Of a DNA stretch of 64,000 nt, positions 42,340-51,036 are shown piece after piece. This DNA is from Allobosea vaviloviae (GTDB lineage Bacteria > Pseudomonadota > Alphaproteobacteria > Rhizobiales > Beijerinckiaceae), in contig NZ_LGSZ01000048.1 in the NCBI RefSeq assembly GCF_001298265.1, positions 186,001 to 250,000 of the forward strand. The letters run 5' to 3'. Every line of letters begins with the position of its first letter. The first letter of the stretch is position 1. The notes below the pieces were generated by a model, which did no database searches, had not been told where the DNA came from, and saw only the letters and a program-made list of their open reading frames with translations. The translations under genes were made by a program, and so were the position numbers.

Positions 42340-45234
42340 ATGAGCCTGATCAAGGAAATCGATTTCGGCACGCCGATCCGCATCGCCGACAAGACGGTGA
42401 CGCTGACGATCGACGGCGAGAGCGTCACGGTGCCGGCCGGCACCTCTGTGATGGCCGCCGCGATGAGCGTGGGCACCAAGATCCCCAAGCTCTGCGCCAC
42501 CGATTCGCTCGAGCCCTTCGGCTCCTGCCGGCTCTGCCTCGTCGAGATCGAGGGGCGGCGCGGCACGCCCGCCTCCTGCACAACGCCGGCCGAGGATGGC
42601 ATGGTCGTGCGCACCCAGAGCGAACAGCTCCACGGACTGCGCAAGGGCGTGATGGAGCTCTACATCTCCGACCACCCGCTCGACTGCCTGACCTGCTCGG
42701 CCAATGGCGATTGCGAATTGCAGGATATGGCCGGCGCGGTCGGCCTGCGCGAGGTGCGCTACGGCTATGAGGGCGAGAACCACGTCTTCGCCAAGGGCAA
42801 GGACGGCCTCGCCAACGAGAACTGGCTCGGGCTCGACACCTCGAACCCCTATTTCACCTACGACCCGTCGAAATGCATCGTCTGCAATCGCTGCGTCCGC
42901 GCCTGCGAGGAGGTGCAGGGCACCTTCGCGCTGACCATCACCGGACGGGGCTTCGATTCGCGCGTCGCCGCCGGTCCGACCGATTTCCTCGGCTCCGAAT
43001 GCGTCTCCTGCGGCGCCTGCGTGCAGGCCTGCCCGACGGCGACGCTGATGGAGAAAAGCGTCATCCAGATGGGCCAGCCCGAGCATTCCAAGATCACGAC
43101 CTGCGCCTATTGCGGCGTCGGCTGCTCGTTCAAGGCCGAGATGCAGGGCGACAAGATCGTTCGCATGGTGCCCTACAAGGACGGCAAGGCGAATGAGGGC
43201 CATTCCTGCGTCAAGGGCCGCTTCGCCTATGGCTACGCCACCCATAAGGACCGCATCACCAAGCCGATGATCCGCGCCAAGATCACCGATCCCTGGCGCG
43301 AGGTGTCGTGGGAGGAGGCGATCGGCCACGCGGCTTCGGAATTCCGCCGGGTCGAGGCCCAATATGGCCGGGAATCGCTGGGCGCGATCACCTCGTCGCG
43401 CTGCACCAACGAGGAGGTCTTCCTCGTCCAGAAGCTGGTGCGCGCCGCCTTCCGCAACAACAATGTCGATACCTGCGCCCGCGTCTGCCATTCGCCGACC
43501 GGTTACGGGCTGAAGACGACGCTTGGAACCTCCGCCGGCACCCAGGACTTCAAGTCGGTGGAGAAGGCCGATGTCATCCTCGTCATCGGCGCCAATCCGA
43601 CCGACGGCCACCCGGTCTTCGCCTCGCGGATGAAGAAGCGTCTGCGGGCGGGCGCCAAGCTGATCGTCGCCGACCCGCGCCGCATCGATATCGTGAAGTC
43701 ACCGCACATCAAGGCAGAGCACCATCTGCAGCTCAAGCCCGGCACCAATGTCGCGCTGGTCAATGCGCTCGCCCATGTCGTGGTCACCGAGGGCCTGATC
43801 GACGAGGCCTATGTCCGCGAGCGCTGCGACCTCGCCGATTTCGAGATCTGGGCCCGCTTCATCGCGCAGGAGGTCAACTCGCCCGAGGCGAGCGCGGAAT
43901 TCACCGGCGTGCCGGCCGACGAGGTCCGCGCGGCGGCGCGGCTCTACGCCACCGGCGGCAACGGGGCGATCTTCTACGGGCTCGGCGTCACCGAGCACAG
44001 CCAGGGCTCGACCACCGTCATGGCGATGGCGAACCTCGCCATGGCGACCGGCAATATCGGCCGCGAGGGCGTCGGCATCAATCCGCTGCGCGGCCAGAAC
44101 AACGTCCAGGGCGCCTGCGACATGGGCTCGTTTCCCCATGAGCTCACCGGCTACCGCCATGTCTCGGACGAGGGCACCCGCCAGATCTTCGAGACGCTAT
44201 GGGGCGTCTCGCTCGACATGGAGCCCGGCCTGCGCATCCCCAACATGCTCGACGAGGCCGTCGGCGGCACCTTCAAGGGGCTCTACATCCAGGGCGAGGA
44301 CATCGCCCAGTCCGACCCCAACACCCAGCATGTCACGGCGGGCCTCGCCGCGATGGAATGCGTCGTCATCCAGGACATCTTCCTGAACGAGACGGCGAAA
44401 TACGCCCATGTCTTCCTGCCGGGCTCGTCCTTCCTGGAGAAGGACGGCACCTTCACCAATGCCGAGCGCCGCATCAACCGCGTGCGCAAGGTCATGGAGC
44501 CGCTCTCGGGCAAGGCCGAATGGCAGGTCACGATCGATCTCGCCCGCGCGCTCGGCTACGAGATGCCCTATTCCCATCCGGCTGAGATCATGGACGAGAT
44601 CGCGCTGCTGACGCCGAGCTTCGCCGGGGTCAGCTATGCGACGCTCGACAAGCTCGGTTCGGTGCAGTGGCCCTGCAACGACAAGGCGCCCTTCGGCACG
44701 CCGCTGATGCATGTCGACCATTTCGTGCGCGGCAAGGGCCGCTTCATGCTGACCGAATTCGTGCCGACCGAAGAACGCACCGGCGCGCGCTTCCCGCTGA
44801 TCCTGACCACCGGGCGCATCCTGTCGCAATACAATGTCGGCGCGCAGACGCGGCGCACCGCCAACTCGACCTGGCATGACGAGGACGTGCTGGAGATCCA
44901 CCCCTTCGATGCCGAGAACCGCGGCATCAAATCGGGCGATCTCGTCGCGCTCGCCAGCCGCTCCGGCGATATCTCGCTCAAGGCCGAGGTCTCCGAGCGG
45001 ATGCAGCCGGGCGTGGTCTACACCACCTTCCACCATGCCGAGACCGGCGCCAACGTCATCACCACCGATTATTCGGACTGGGCGACCAACTGCCCGGAAT
45101 ACAAGGTGACGGCGGTCGAGGTGCGGCGGACCAACTACTATTCGCAATGGCAGGAGAAGAACCGCGAGGAGGACGTCTCGCTGCGGCGCATCGCCGGCAA
45201 GAGCGCGGGGAACCTGGCCGATGCCGCGGAATAG
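42340..45234 (+). CDS. fdsA: NAD-dependent formate dehydrogenase catalytic alpha subunit
   Basis: A 964-residue molybdenum bis-MGD enzyme that oxidises formate to CO2. It carries a [2Fe-2S] domain (C52, C63, C66, C80), a His-ligated cluster (H112, C116, C119, C125), two [4Fe-4S] clusters (C179/182/185/189 and C221/224/227/231), and the MGD-domain cluster (C255, C258, C262, C290). The molybdenum ligand is Cys383 followed by H384 in ARVCHS, so it is a Cys and not a selenocysteine enzyme. All cluster ligands are intact. The gene ends inside the fdhD start. Confidence 0.96.
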   Translation: MSLIKEIDFGTPIRIADKTVTLTIDGESVTVPAGTSVMAAAMSVGTKIPKLCATDSLEPFGSCRLCLVEIEGRRGTPASCTTPAEDGMVVRTQSEQLHGLRKGVMELYISDHPLDCLTCSANGDCELQDMAGAVGLREVRYGYEGENHVFAKGKDGLANENWLGLDTSNPYFTYDPSKCIVCNRCVRACEEVQGTFALTITGRGFDSRVAAGPTDFLGSECVSCGACVQACPTATLMEKSVIQMGQPEHSKITTCAYCGVGCSFKAEMQGDKIVRMVPYKDGKANEGHSCVKGRFAYGYATHKDRITKPMIRAKITDPWREVSWEEAIGHAASEFRRVEAQYGRESLGAITSSRCTNEEVFLVQKLVRAAFRNNNVDTCARVCHSPTGYGLKTTLGTSAGTQDFKSVEKADVILVIGANPTDGHPVFASRMKKRLRAGAKLIVADPRRIDIVKSPHIKAEHHLQLKPGTNVALVNALAHVVVTEGLIDEAYVRERCDLADFEIWARFIAQEVNSPEASAEFTGVPADEVRAAARLYATGGNGAIFYGLGVTEHSQGSTTVMAMANLAMATGNIGREGVGINPLRGQNNVQGACDMGSFPHELTGYRHVSDEGTRQIFETLWGVSLDMEPGLRIPNMLDEAVGGTFKGLYIQGEDIAQSDPNTQHVTAGLAAMECVVIQDIFLNETAKYAHVFLPGSSFLEKDGTFTNAERRINRVRKVMEPLSGKAEWQVTIDLARALGYEMPYSHPAEIMDEIALLTPSFAGVSYATLDKLGSVQWPCNDKAPFGTPLMHVDHFVRGKGRFMLTEFVPTEERTGARFPLILTTGRILSQYNVGAQTRRTANSTWHDEDVLEIHPFDAENRGIKSGDLVALASRSGDISLKAEVSERMQPGVVYTTFHHAETGANVITTDYSDWATNCPEYKVTAVEVRRTNYYSQWQEKNREEDVSLRRIAGKSAGNLADAAE

Positions 45235-46063
45235 CCCACCGGCCCAGCCCCCGGCGACGCTCTCCGTCACGGCCGAGCCGGTGCGCTTCGGCGCCGGCCC
45301 CGCGCCTGCGGCGGTGGCCGAGGTCGCCGTCGAGGCGCCGATCAACATCGTCTACGGCAATATGCCCTATGCGGTGATGATGGCGACGCCGTCCGATCTC
45401 GAGGATTTCGTCGCCGGGTTCAGCCTGACCGAGGGCATCGTCCGCAGCGTCGACGAGATCAGGGGGATTTCCGTCGCGCCGCAGGCCGACGGCATCGTCG
45501 TCACCGTCGACCTCGCGCCCGGCCGCTTCCGCGACCACCTGGCGCGCCGGCGCAACCTGTCGGGGCGGACCTCCTGCGGGCTCTGCGGCATCGAGACCCT
45601 GGCCGAGATGCCGATGGCCGGTGCCGACGAGCGGCAGCATCGGCCGATTCCGCCGGACGCCATCCAGGCCGCACTCGCCGCGCTGGATCGGCACCAGCCG
45701 CTGCACCGGCTGACGCGCGCGGTCCATGCCGCCGCCTGGTGCGACGCGACGGGGAAGATCCTGGCGGCGCGCGAGGATGTCGGCCGGCACAACGCCCTCG
45801 ACAAGCTGATCGGGGCGCGGCTCCGGGCCGGTCACGACGCCAGCGAGGGCTTCGTCCTCGTCACCAGCCGCGCCTCTTTCGAGATGATCGAGAAGACCGC
45901 GATCTTCGGCGCCGGCACGCTGGTCTCGATCTCGGCGCCGACCTCGCTTGCGATCGAGCGGGCGAAGCGGCTCGGCCTGACGCTCATCTCCGTCGCCCGC
46001 GGCGATGCCGCGATCCTCTTTGCCGGTGAACTCGCCGAACACCTGGAGGCCCAGGCACGATGA
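45221..46063 (+). CDS. fdhD: Formate dehydrogenase sulfurtransferase FdhD (FdsC)
   Basis: A 280-residue FdhD-family protein. It contains the sulfur-carrying CGLC motif and DLEDFVAGFSLTEGIV, plus VGRHNALDKLIGA and TSRASFEMIEKT. It transfers sulfur onto the molybdenum cofactor before insertion in FdsA. ATG 45221 overlaps the end of fdsA by 14 bases. A GGGGAA precedes it. fdsD begins 4 bases before this gene stops. Confidence 0.93.
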   Translation: MPRNSPPAQPPATLSVTAEPVRFGAGPAPAAVAEVAVEAPINIVYGNMPYAVMMATPSDLEDFVAGFSLTEGIVRSVDEIRGISVAPQADGIVVTVDLAPGRFRDHLARRRNLSGRTSCGLCGIETLAEMPMAGADERQHRPIPPDAIQAALAALDRHQPLHRLTRAVHAAAWCDATGKILAAREDVGRHNALDKLIGARLRAGHDASEGFVLVTSRASFEMIEKTAIFGAGTLVSISAPTSLAIERAKRLGLTLISVARGDAAILFAGELAEHLEAQAR

Positions 46064-46320
46064 GCCACGATTATCACGATCCCGAGGCAGTCAAATCGGC
46101 CAATCTCGCCAGGCTCGGTCACATGGCCGGGCAGATCGCCGACTATTTCAAATCCTACCCGGAAGAGCAGGCGGTGCCGGCGATCGCTGCCCATATCAAC
46201 GAGTTCTGGAGCCGGCGCATGCGCCAGGATTTCCTCGCGGCGTTCGATGCCGGTTCAGGCGAGCTTCACCCTCTCGCGAGAGCGGCCCTGGCACGCATCA
46301 GGCCTGCGGCGGGCCAATAG
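46060..46320 (+). CDS. fdsD: Formate dehydrogenase delta subunit FdsD
   Basis: An 86-residue protein typical of the small FdsD subunit: a helical protein with SANLARLGHMAGQIADYFKS and HINEFWSRRMRQDF. It is the last gene of the operon, overlaps fdhD by ATGA, and is thought to help assembly or stability of the complex. Confidence 0.88.
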   Translation: MSHDYHDPEAVKSANLARLGHMAGQIADYFKSYPEEQAVPAIAAHINEFWSRRMRQDFLAAFDAGSGELHPLARAALARIRPAAGQ

Positions 46321-46372
46321 CGCTCGGAATTCGTCGATGAAGGCGGCAAGCTGTCGGGCGTCGTCACGGGAT

Positions 46373-46397
46373 TTCGGTCGATCGTCGGCCGACCGAA
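46373..46397. terminator. Inverted repeat between convergent fdsD and ptsN-like genes
   Basis: TTCGGTCG (46373-46380) pairs with CGACCGAA (46390-46397) around a 9-base loop. It lies between the ends of the fds and kdp operons. There is no T tract, so a terminator role is only a guess. Confidence 0.3.
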
Positions 46398-46473
46398 CGG
46401 CACAATACGGCTGTCATCGTCGCCGGCGCAGCGCACCGTCCACGCGAAGCAGACGTTGCAACCGTCCGCTCGC

Positions 46474-46962
46474 CTACGGGCCGACCAGGGCTTCATGCAG
46501 CTGCGCGGCCGAGCTGGCGGCCCTGATGCCCTGAAGAACCTCTTGCGAGCGCAGACGCCGGGCCAGGCAGGCGAGGACGTTCAGGTGCTCCCTGTGCGTC
46601 TGCACCGGCGTCAGCAGGACGAGGACGATATCGACCGGGCCTGCGTCGATCGCGTCGAAGTCGATCGGCCTGGCCAGGCTCGCCAGCCAGCCGACCGGCC
46701 TGGCCAGCCCCGGCACCGGCGCATGCGGGATCGCGACGCCATCGCCCACGCCGGTCGAGCCCAGGCTTTCTCGTCGCATCAGGGCATCGAGAATGACGCT
46801 GTCGGGGATGCCGAGCGCTGCCCCGGCCTGCTTGGCGATCGCTTCGATGACCTTGGCCTTGGAGGGGGCGGCAAGGCCCAGAACGACATTCCCGGGACCG
46901 ACGAAATCCGACGCCTTCATATCCGCACTCGCTGTGGCCGGCTTTTCTGTGGGATCGTTCAT
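46474..46962 (-). CDS. PtsN-like EIIA(Ntr)-type PTS protein
   Basis: A 162-residue PTS EIIA protein of the fructose/nitrogen class (PtsN). The phospho-acceptor region is GDGVAIPHAPVPG with H80, followed by DIVLVLLTP and HLNVLACLAR. It starts inside the kdpE stop (ATGA) and is the last gene of the kdp operon. In E. coli dephosphorylated EIIA-Ntr binds and stimulates KdpD, so its place here suggests direct control of potassium uptake by PTS-Ntr. A dedicated paralogue is likely, since the general ptsN of alphaproteobacteria lies near rpoN. Confidence 0.88.
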   Translation of the reverse strand: MNDPTEKPATASADMKASDFVGPGNVVLGLAAPSKAKVIEAIAKQAGAALGIPDSVILDALMRRESLGSTGVGDGVAIPHAPVPGLARPVGWLASLARPIDFDAIDAGPVDIVLVLLTPVQTHREHLNVLACLARRLRSQEVLQGIRAASSAAQLHEALVGP

Positions 46963-47648
46963 TCGATCTCGCGGAGCCGGTAGCCCACCCCTGTCTCCGT
47001 CGTGATGTATTGCGGCTGATCCGGCATCCGTTCGAGCTTCTGGCGGAGCTGGCGCACATAGACGCGCAGATACTGCACGTCGGTCGATGCGCCCCAGACC
47101 TGATTCAGCAGATATTGATGGGTCAGCACCTTGCCGGCGTGCTGAACGAGCAGGCGCAGGATGTCGTATTCCTTCGGCGACAATTTGATCTCCTTGCCGG
47201 CCAGCGTGACGATCCGCTTGACCAGATCGACCGAGAGCTCGCCCGTCTGGAAGACCGGCTTTTCACCCTGCTCCTGCAGCTTGTGGCGAAGGGCGACGCG
47301 GATGCGCGCGACCAGCTCCTTCATGCCGAAGGGCTTGGTTACATAGTCGTCGGCGCCGAGCTCGAGCGCCTTGACGATGCCTGCCTCGTCAGTACGGCTC
47401 GACAGGATGAGGATCGGCAGGTCGACGTGTTCCTCGCGCCAGCGGCGCAGCAGATCATGGCCGGGCATGTCGGGCAGGCCGAGATCGAGCAGGATCAGGT
47501 CCGGCCGGTCGAGCTTGACCTGCTCGATCGCGTCCTTCGCATTGCCGGCCTCGCTGATCGCATAACCTTCGGTGCCGAGGCCGACGCGGAGCAAGCGCCG
47601 GATCGGCGGCTCGTCATCGACGATCAGGACCTTCACCGTCGAACTCAT
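46959..47648 (-). CDS. kdpE: KdpE response regulator
   Basis: A 229-residue OmpR-family regulator: receiver with D11, D12 and phospho-acceptor D55 in LLDLGLPD, lysine in VTKPFG, and a C-terminal winged helix with YDILRLLVQHAGKVLTHQYLL. It is controlled by KdpD and activates kdpFABC at low potassium or high osmolarity. Its ATG overlaps the kdpD end by 4 bases. Confidence 0.95.
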   Translation of the reverse strand: MSSTVKVLIVDDEPPIRRLLRVGLGTEGYAISEAGNAKDAIEQVKLDRPDLILLDLGLPDMPGHDLLRRWREEHVDLPILILSSRTDEAGIVKALELGADDYVTKPFGMKELVARIRVALRHKLQEQGEKPVFQTGELSVDLVKRIVTLAGKEIKLSPKEYDILRLLVQHAGKVLTHQYLLNQVWGASTDVQYLRVYVRQLRQKLERMPDQPQYITTETGVGYRLREIE

Positions 47649-50347
47649 GACATCTCTTCCAGATTGAGGGCCTCGGGCGGAACGGGCATCGTGATGGTGA
47701 AGACCGAGCCGGAGCGATCGGCCCGGTTGCCGGCGGCGATGGTCCCGCCCATGGCCTCGACGAAGCCGCGGCAGATCGACAGGCCAAGCCCCGTCCCGGC
47801 ACGGACATGGTCGGTTTTGTCGACGCGGTAGAAGCTGTCGAAGATGCGCTCGAGGTCGGCGGGCGGGATGCCCGGCCCCTCATCCAGCACCTGCAGCTCC
47901 AGCCGGCCGTCATCGGCCCAGGCCTGAATGCGGATGGTCGAGCCGGCCGGCGCGTATTTCGCCGCATTGTCGATGAGATTGAACAGGACCTGCTCGAACA
48001 GAACGGGATCGAGCCGCAGCATCGGCAGATCGGCGGGCAAATCGGTCTCGATCCTATGCTGGCCCGCGATCTTGGCGACGCGGCGCAGCGCCGTGCCGAC
48101 GATGTCGCCGAGATATTGCAGGGACGCGTTTGGCTGGGTCGCGCCGGATTCGATCCGCGTCATGTCGAGCAGATTGGCGATGAAGCGGTAGAGCCTTTCC
48201 GATTCGTCATTGACGGTCGCGAGCAGATCGATGCGATCGGCCGGCGGGATCTCATCGGGGTAGTCGCGCAAGGCTCCGGCCGCGCCCATGATCGCCGCGA
48301 GCGGCGTCTTCAGGTCATGCGAGATCGAGCTCAGCAGCGCCGAGCGCAGACGGTCGGCCTCGGCCGCGAGCCTGGCCCGGTCGACATCGGCGACGAGCTG
48401 GATGCGTTCGATCGCCACCGCCGCCTGGTCCGCCAGCGCGTCGAGCAGCCGTTGCTGCTCGGGGGTGAGCAAGGGGCCCTGGCGATCGTCATCGAGCCCT
48501 ATAACGCCCACGGCCATGCGGCCGGTGCGCAAGGGGAGATAGAGCCGCTTCGCACCAGGCAGGGTGTCGGCGCCGCGCCCGGCCGGCCGGTCATGCTCCC
48601 AGGCCCAGCGGGCGGCGGCGATGTCGGCATCGACCAGCGTATCGTCAGGAGGATAGCCGGCGCGCACCGCAATCGTGCCGTCCTCGGGCAGCAGGATCAC
48701 GACGCGGACCTTGAGCATCGAGGCGATCTGATAGGCCGTGGCCCAGAGCACGTCGTCGAGCGTGCCGGTGCCGGCCAGCTTTTTCGAGAACAAATAGAGG
48801 TCTTCCGTCGTCCGGGCGCGCTGTCGCGCCGCCGTGGCCTGACGCTGGACGCGCGCGGTCAGGTTGCTGGCGACCACGGCGACGCCGAGGAAAAAGCCGA
48901 GCGCGATCACACTTTCGGGGTCGCTGATCGTGAAGGTGTAGCGCGGCTCGAGGAAGAAGAAGTTGAACGCCAGCGCGCTCAGCACCGAGGCGAATAGCGC
49001 CGGCCGCAACCCCGACTGCAGCGCCGAGGCCAGCACCGCCATCAGGAAGACCAGCGCGATGTTGCGCACGTCCAGCACGCGAAAGAGCAGCGTGCCGAAG
49101 GCCAGCGCCAGACCGACATGGACCGTGCTCCAGAGATACGGCCAGATCTGGAAGCGTTCCGGCTCGGCCGCGGTCATTGGCCGCGAGGCCTGCACGTCCC
49201 GCTCATTGCCGGAAATGACATGGACGCTGATGTCGCCGGCCTGGCGGATCAGCTCATGCGAGACCGAGCCCTCGAAGAGCTCGCGCCAGCGCGCCTTGGC
49301 GGGCTTGCCGATGACGATGTGGGTGACGTTGTTGGCCGCCGCATGGCGGATGACCTCGCTGGCGACCGACTGGCCGGGCAGCGTGATCGCCTCGCCGCCG
49401 AGCTGCTCGGCCAGGCGCAGGCTCGCGGCGATACGGTCCTTCCCCGGCTCGGCCATGCCCGCGGAGCGCGGTGTCTCGATGTGGAGCGCAGCCCAGGGAG
49501 CGCGCAGGCGGTCGGCCTGGCGCTTGGCGTAGCGCACCATCGAGGCGCCGCGCGGTCCTTCATCGATGCAGACCAGGACCCGGTCGCCCGCCGCCCAGGG
49601 GCCGGGGATGGCATGGGCCTGCATATGGCTGAGGAGCTGATCGTCGACGCGCTGGGCGGTGCGGCGCAGCGCCAGCTCGCGCAGGGCCGTCAGGTTGCCC
49701 GGCGAGAAATAGTTCTCGACCGCCCGGGATGCGGTCCTGGGCAGGTAGACCTTGCCGTCATGCAGGCGCTTGATCAGATCATCGGGCGTCAGGTCGATGA
49801 TCTCGACATCGTCGGCCCGGTCGATGATCGAGTCCGGCACCGTCTCGCGCACCCGGATGCGGGTGATCTGCGCCACGACGTCGTTGAGGCTCTCGACATG
49901 CTGGATGTTCAGGGTGGTGTAGACGTCAATGCCGGCAGACAAAAGCTCCTGGACATCGAGATAGCGCTTGGGGTGGCGGCTGCCGGTGACATTGGTGTGG
50001 GCCAGTTCATCGACGAGGACGAGCGCCGGGCGCCGCGCCAGAATGGCGTCGATATCCATTTCCTCGAGCCGGCGGTCCTTATACGCGACGCTGACGCGGG
50101 GAATGATCTCGAAGCCCTCGACCAGAGCCTCCGTCTCCTGGCGGCCATGGGTCTCGACCACGCCGATGACCACGTCGACGCCATCGGCCTTGCGCGCCCG
50201 CCCCGACAGCAGCATCTCATAGGTCTTGCCGACGCCGGGAGCCGCGCCGAGGAAGATCTTCAGGCGGCCCCGGTCCTCGCGCTCCGCGCTTTCGAGCAGC
50301 GCATCCGGCGAGGGCCGGCTCCTGGTCTCGCGCATGTCGTCGGGCAT
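47645..50347 (-). CDS. kdpD: KdpD sensor histidine kinase
   Basis: A 900-residue sensor. The N-terminal KdpD domain has Walker A GAAPGVGKT (34-42) and LVLVDELAHTN; a universal stress protein domain follows (about 250-375); four transmembrane helices lie near 400-500; a GAF-like domain, HisKA with SISHDLKTPLA, and an HATPase with NLIDNAAKYAP and GTGLGLSI complete it. It senses low potassium and phosphorylates KdpE. The Walker A is intact, so ATP binding in the N-domain is expected. Confidence 0.95.
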   Translation of the reverse strand: MPDDMRETRSRPSPDALLESAEREDRGRLKIFLGAAPGVGKTYEMLLSGRARKADGVDVVIGVVETHGRQETEALVEGFEIIPRVSVAYKDRRLEEMDIDAILARRPALVLVDELAHTNVTGSRHPKRYLDVQELLSAGIDVYTTLNIQHVESLNDVVAQITRIRVRETVPDSIIDRADDVEIIDLTPDDLIKRLHDGKVYLPRTASRAVENYFSPGNLTALRELALRRTAQRVDDQLLSHMQAHAIPGPWAAGDRVLVCIDEGPRGASMVRYAKRQADRLRAPWAALHIETPRSAGMAEPGKDRIAASLRLAEQLGGEAITLPGQSVASEVIRHAAANNVTHIVIGKPAKARWRELFEGSVSHELIRQAGDISVHVISGNERDVQASRPMTAAEPERFQIWPYLWSTVHVGLALAFGTLLFRVLDVRNIALVFLMAVLASALQSGLRPALFASVLSALAFNFFFLEPRYTFTISDPESVIALGFFLGVAVVASNLTARVQRQATAARQRARTTEDLYLFSKKLAGTGTLDDVLWATAYQIASMLKVRVVILLPEDGTIAVRAGYPPDDTLVDADIAAARWAWEHDRPAGRGADTLPGAKRLYLPLRTGRMAVGVIGLDDDRQGPLLTPEQQRLLDALADQAAVAIERIQLVADVDRARLAAEADRLRSALLSSISHDLKTPLAAIMGAAGALRDYPDEIPPADRIDLLATVNDESERLYRFIANLLDMTRIESGATQPNASLQYLGDIVGTALRRVAKIAGQHRIETDLPADLPMLRLDPVLFEQVLFNLIDNAAKYAPAGSTIRIQAWADDGRLELQVLDEGPGIPPADLERIFDSFYRVDKTDHVRAGTGLGLSICRGFVEAMGGTIAAGNRADRSGSVFTITMPVPPEALNLEEMS

Positions 50348-50408
50348 CGGCTTTCAACGTCCGGTGGGACTCTCCGGGGCATCGTCGCGATGCCTCGGAA
50401 AGCGATTG

Positions 50409-51011
50409 TTAGCGGGCGCTGCGATCCAGCGCGAGGTTCAACGCGAGCACGTTGACGACGGGCTCTCCCAGCAGGCCGAGCTTGCGCCCCTCGACATGGC
50501 TGTCGACCAGCGCCTTGACCGAGGCCTCGTCGAGGCTGCGCGCCTTGGCCACCCGCGCGACCTGGAAATAGGCAGCCTCCGGCGTGATATGCGGATCGAG
50601 ACCGCTGCCCGAGGTCGTGACGAGATCGATCGGGACCGGCGCGCCCGGGTTGCTCTCCTTCAGCGTCGCGACATCGTCCTTGATCCTGTCGATCAGCTTC
50701 TGGCTGGTCGGGCCAAGATTGGAGCCGACGGAGTTCGCGGCATTGTAGGGCGCGTCTACCGTCTTCGAGGCATCGGCCGGATCGGCCGCCGAGGTGGCCG
50801 AGGGGCGGCCGTGGAAGTAGCGCTCGCCCGTAAAGTTCTGGCCGATCAGCGAGGAGCCGATCACCTTGCCGTCCTTCTCGATCAGGCTGCCGGCGGCCTG
50901 GCGCGGGAACAGCGCCTGGGCGAGGCCGGTCATCCCCAGCGGATAGGCCAGGCCGGTGATGACGGTAAGCGCGATGATCATGACGATCGCGGGGCGGATT
51001 TGCTTGAGCAT
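50409..51011 (-). CDS. kdpC: Potassium-transporting ATPase KdpC subunit
   Basis: A 200-residue protein with one N-terminal transmembrane helix (about 7-30) and a periplasmic domain containing [21 protein letters not shown] and [17 protein letters not shown]. It stabilises the KdpFABC complex. It lies 25 bases after kdpB and 61 bases before kdpD. Confidence 0.94.
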   Translation of the reverse strand: MLKQIRPAIVMIIALTVITGLAYPLGMTGLAQALFPRQAAGSLIEKDGKVIGSSLIGQNFTGERYFHGRPSATSAADPADASKTVDAPYNAANSVGSNLGPTSQKLIDRIKDDVATLKESNPGAPVPIDLVTTSGSGLDPHITPEAAYFQVARVAKARSLDEASVKALVDSHVEGRKLGLLGEPVVNVLALNLALDRSAR

Positions 51012-51036
51012 GGGGCGGTCCTTTAGACGAGGCCGA

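Noticed and set aside
40644..42644. 666-codon minus-strand frame opposite fdsB
   Set aside because: Covers fdsB and part of fdsA in antisense and has no recognisable motif.
42340..45234. Selenocysteine formate dehydrogenase
   Set aside because: Residue 383 is encoded by a normal Cys codon (TGC) and there is no in-frame TGA.
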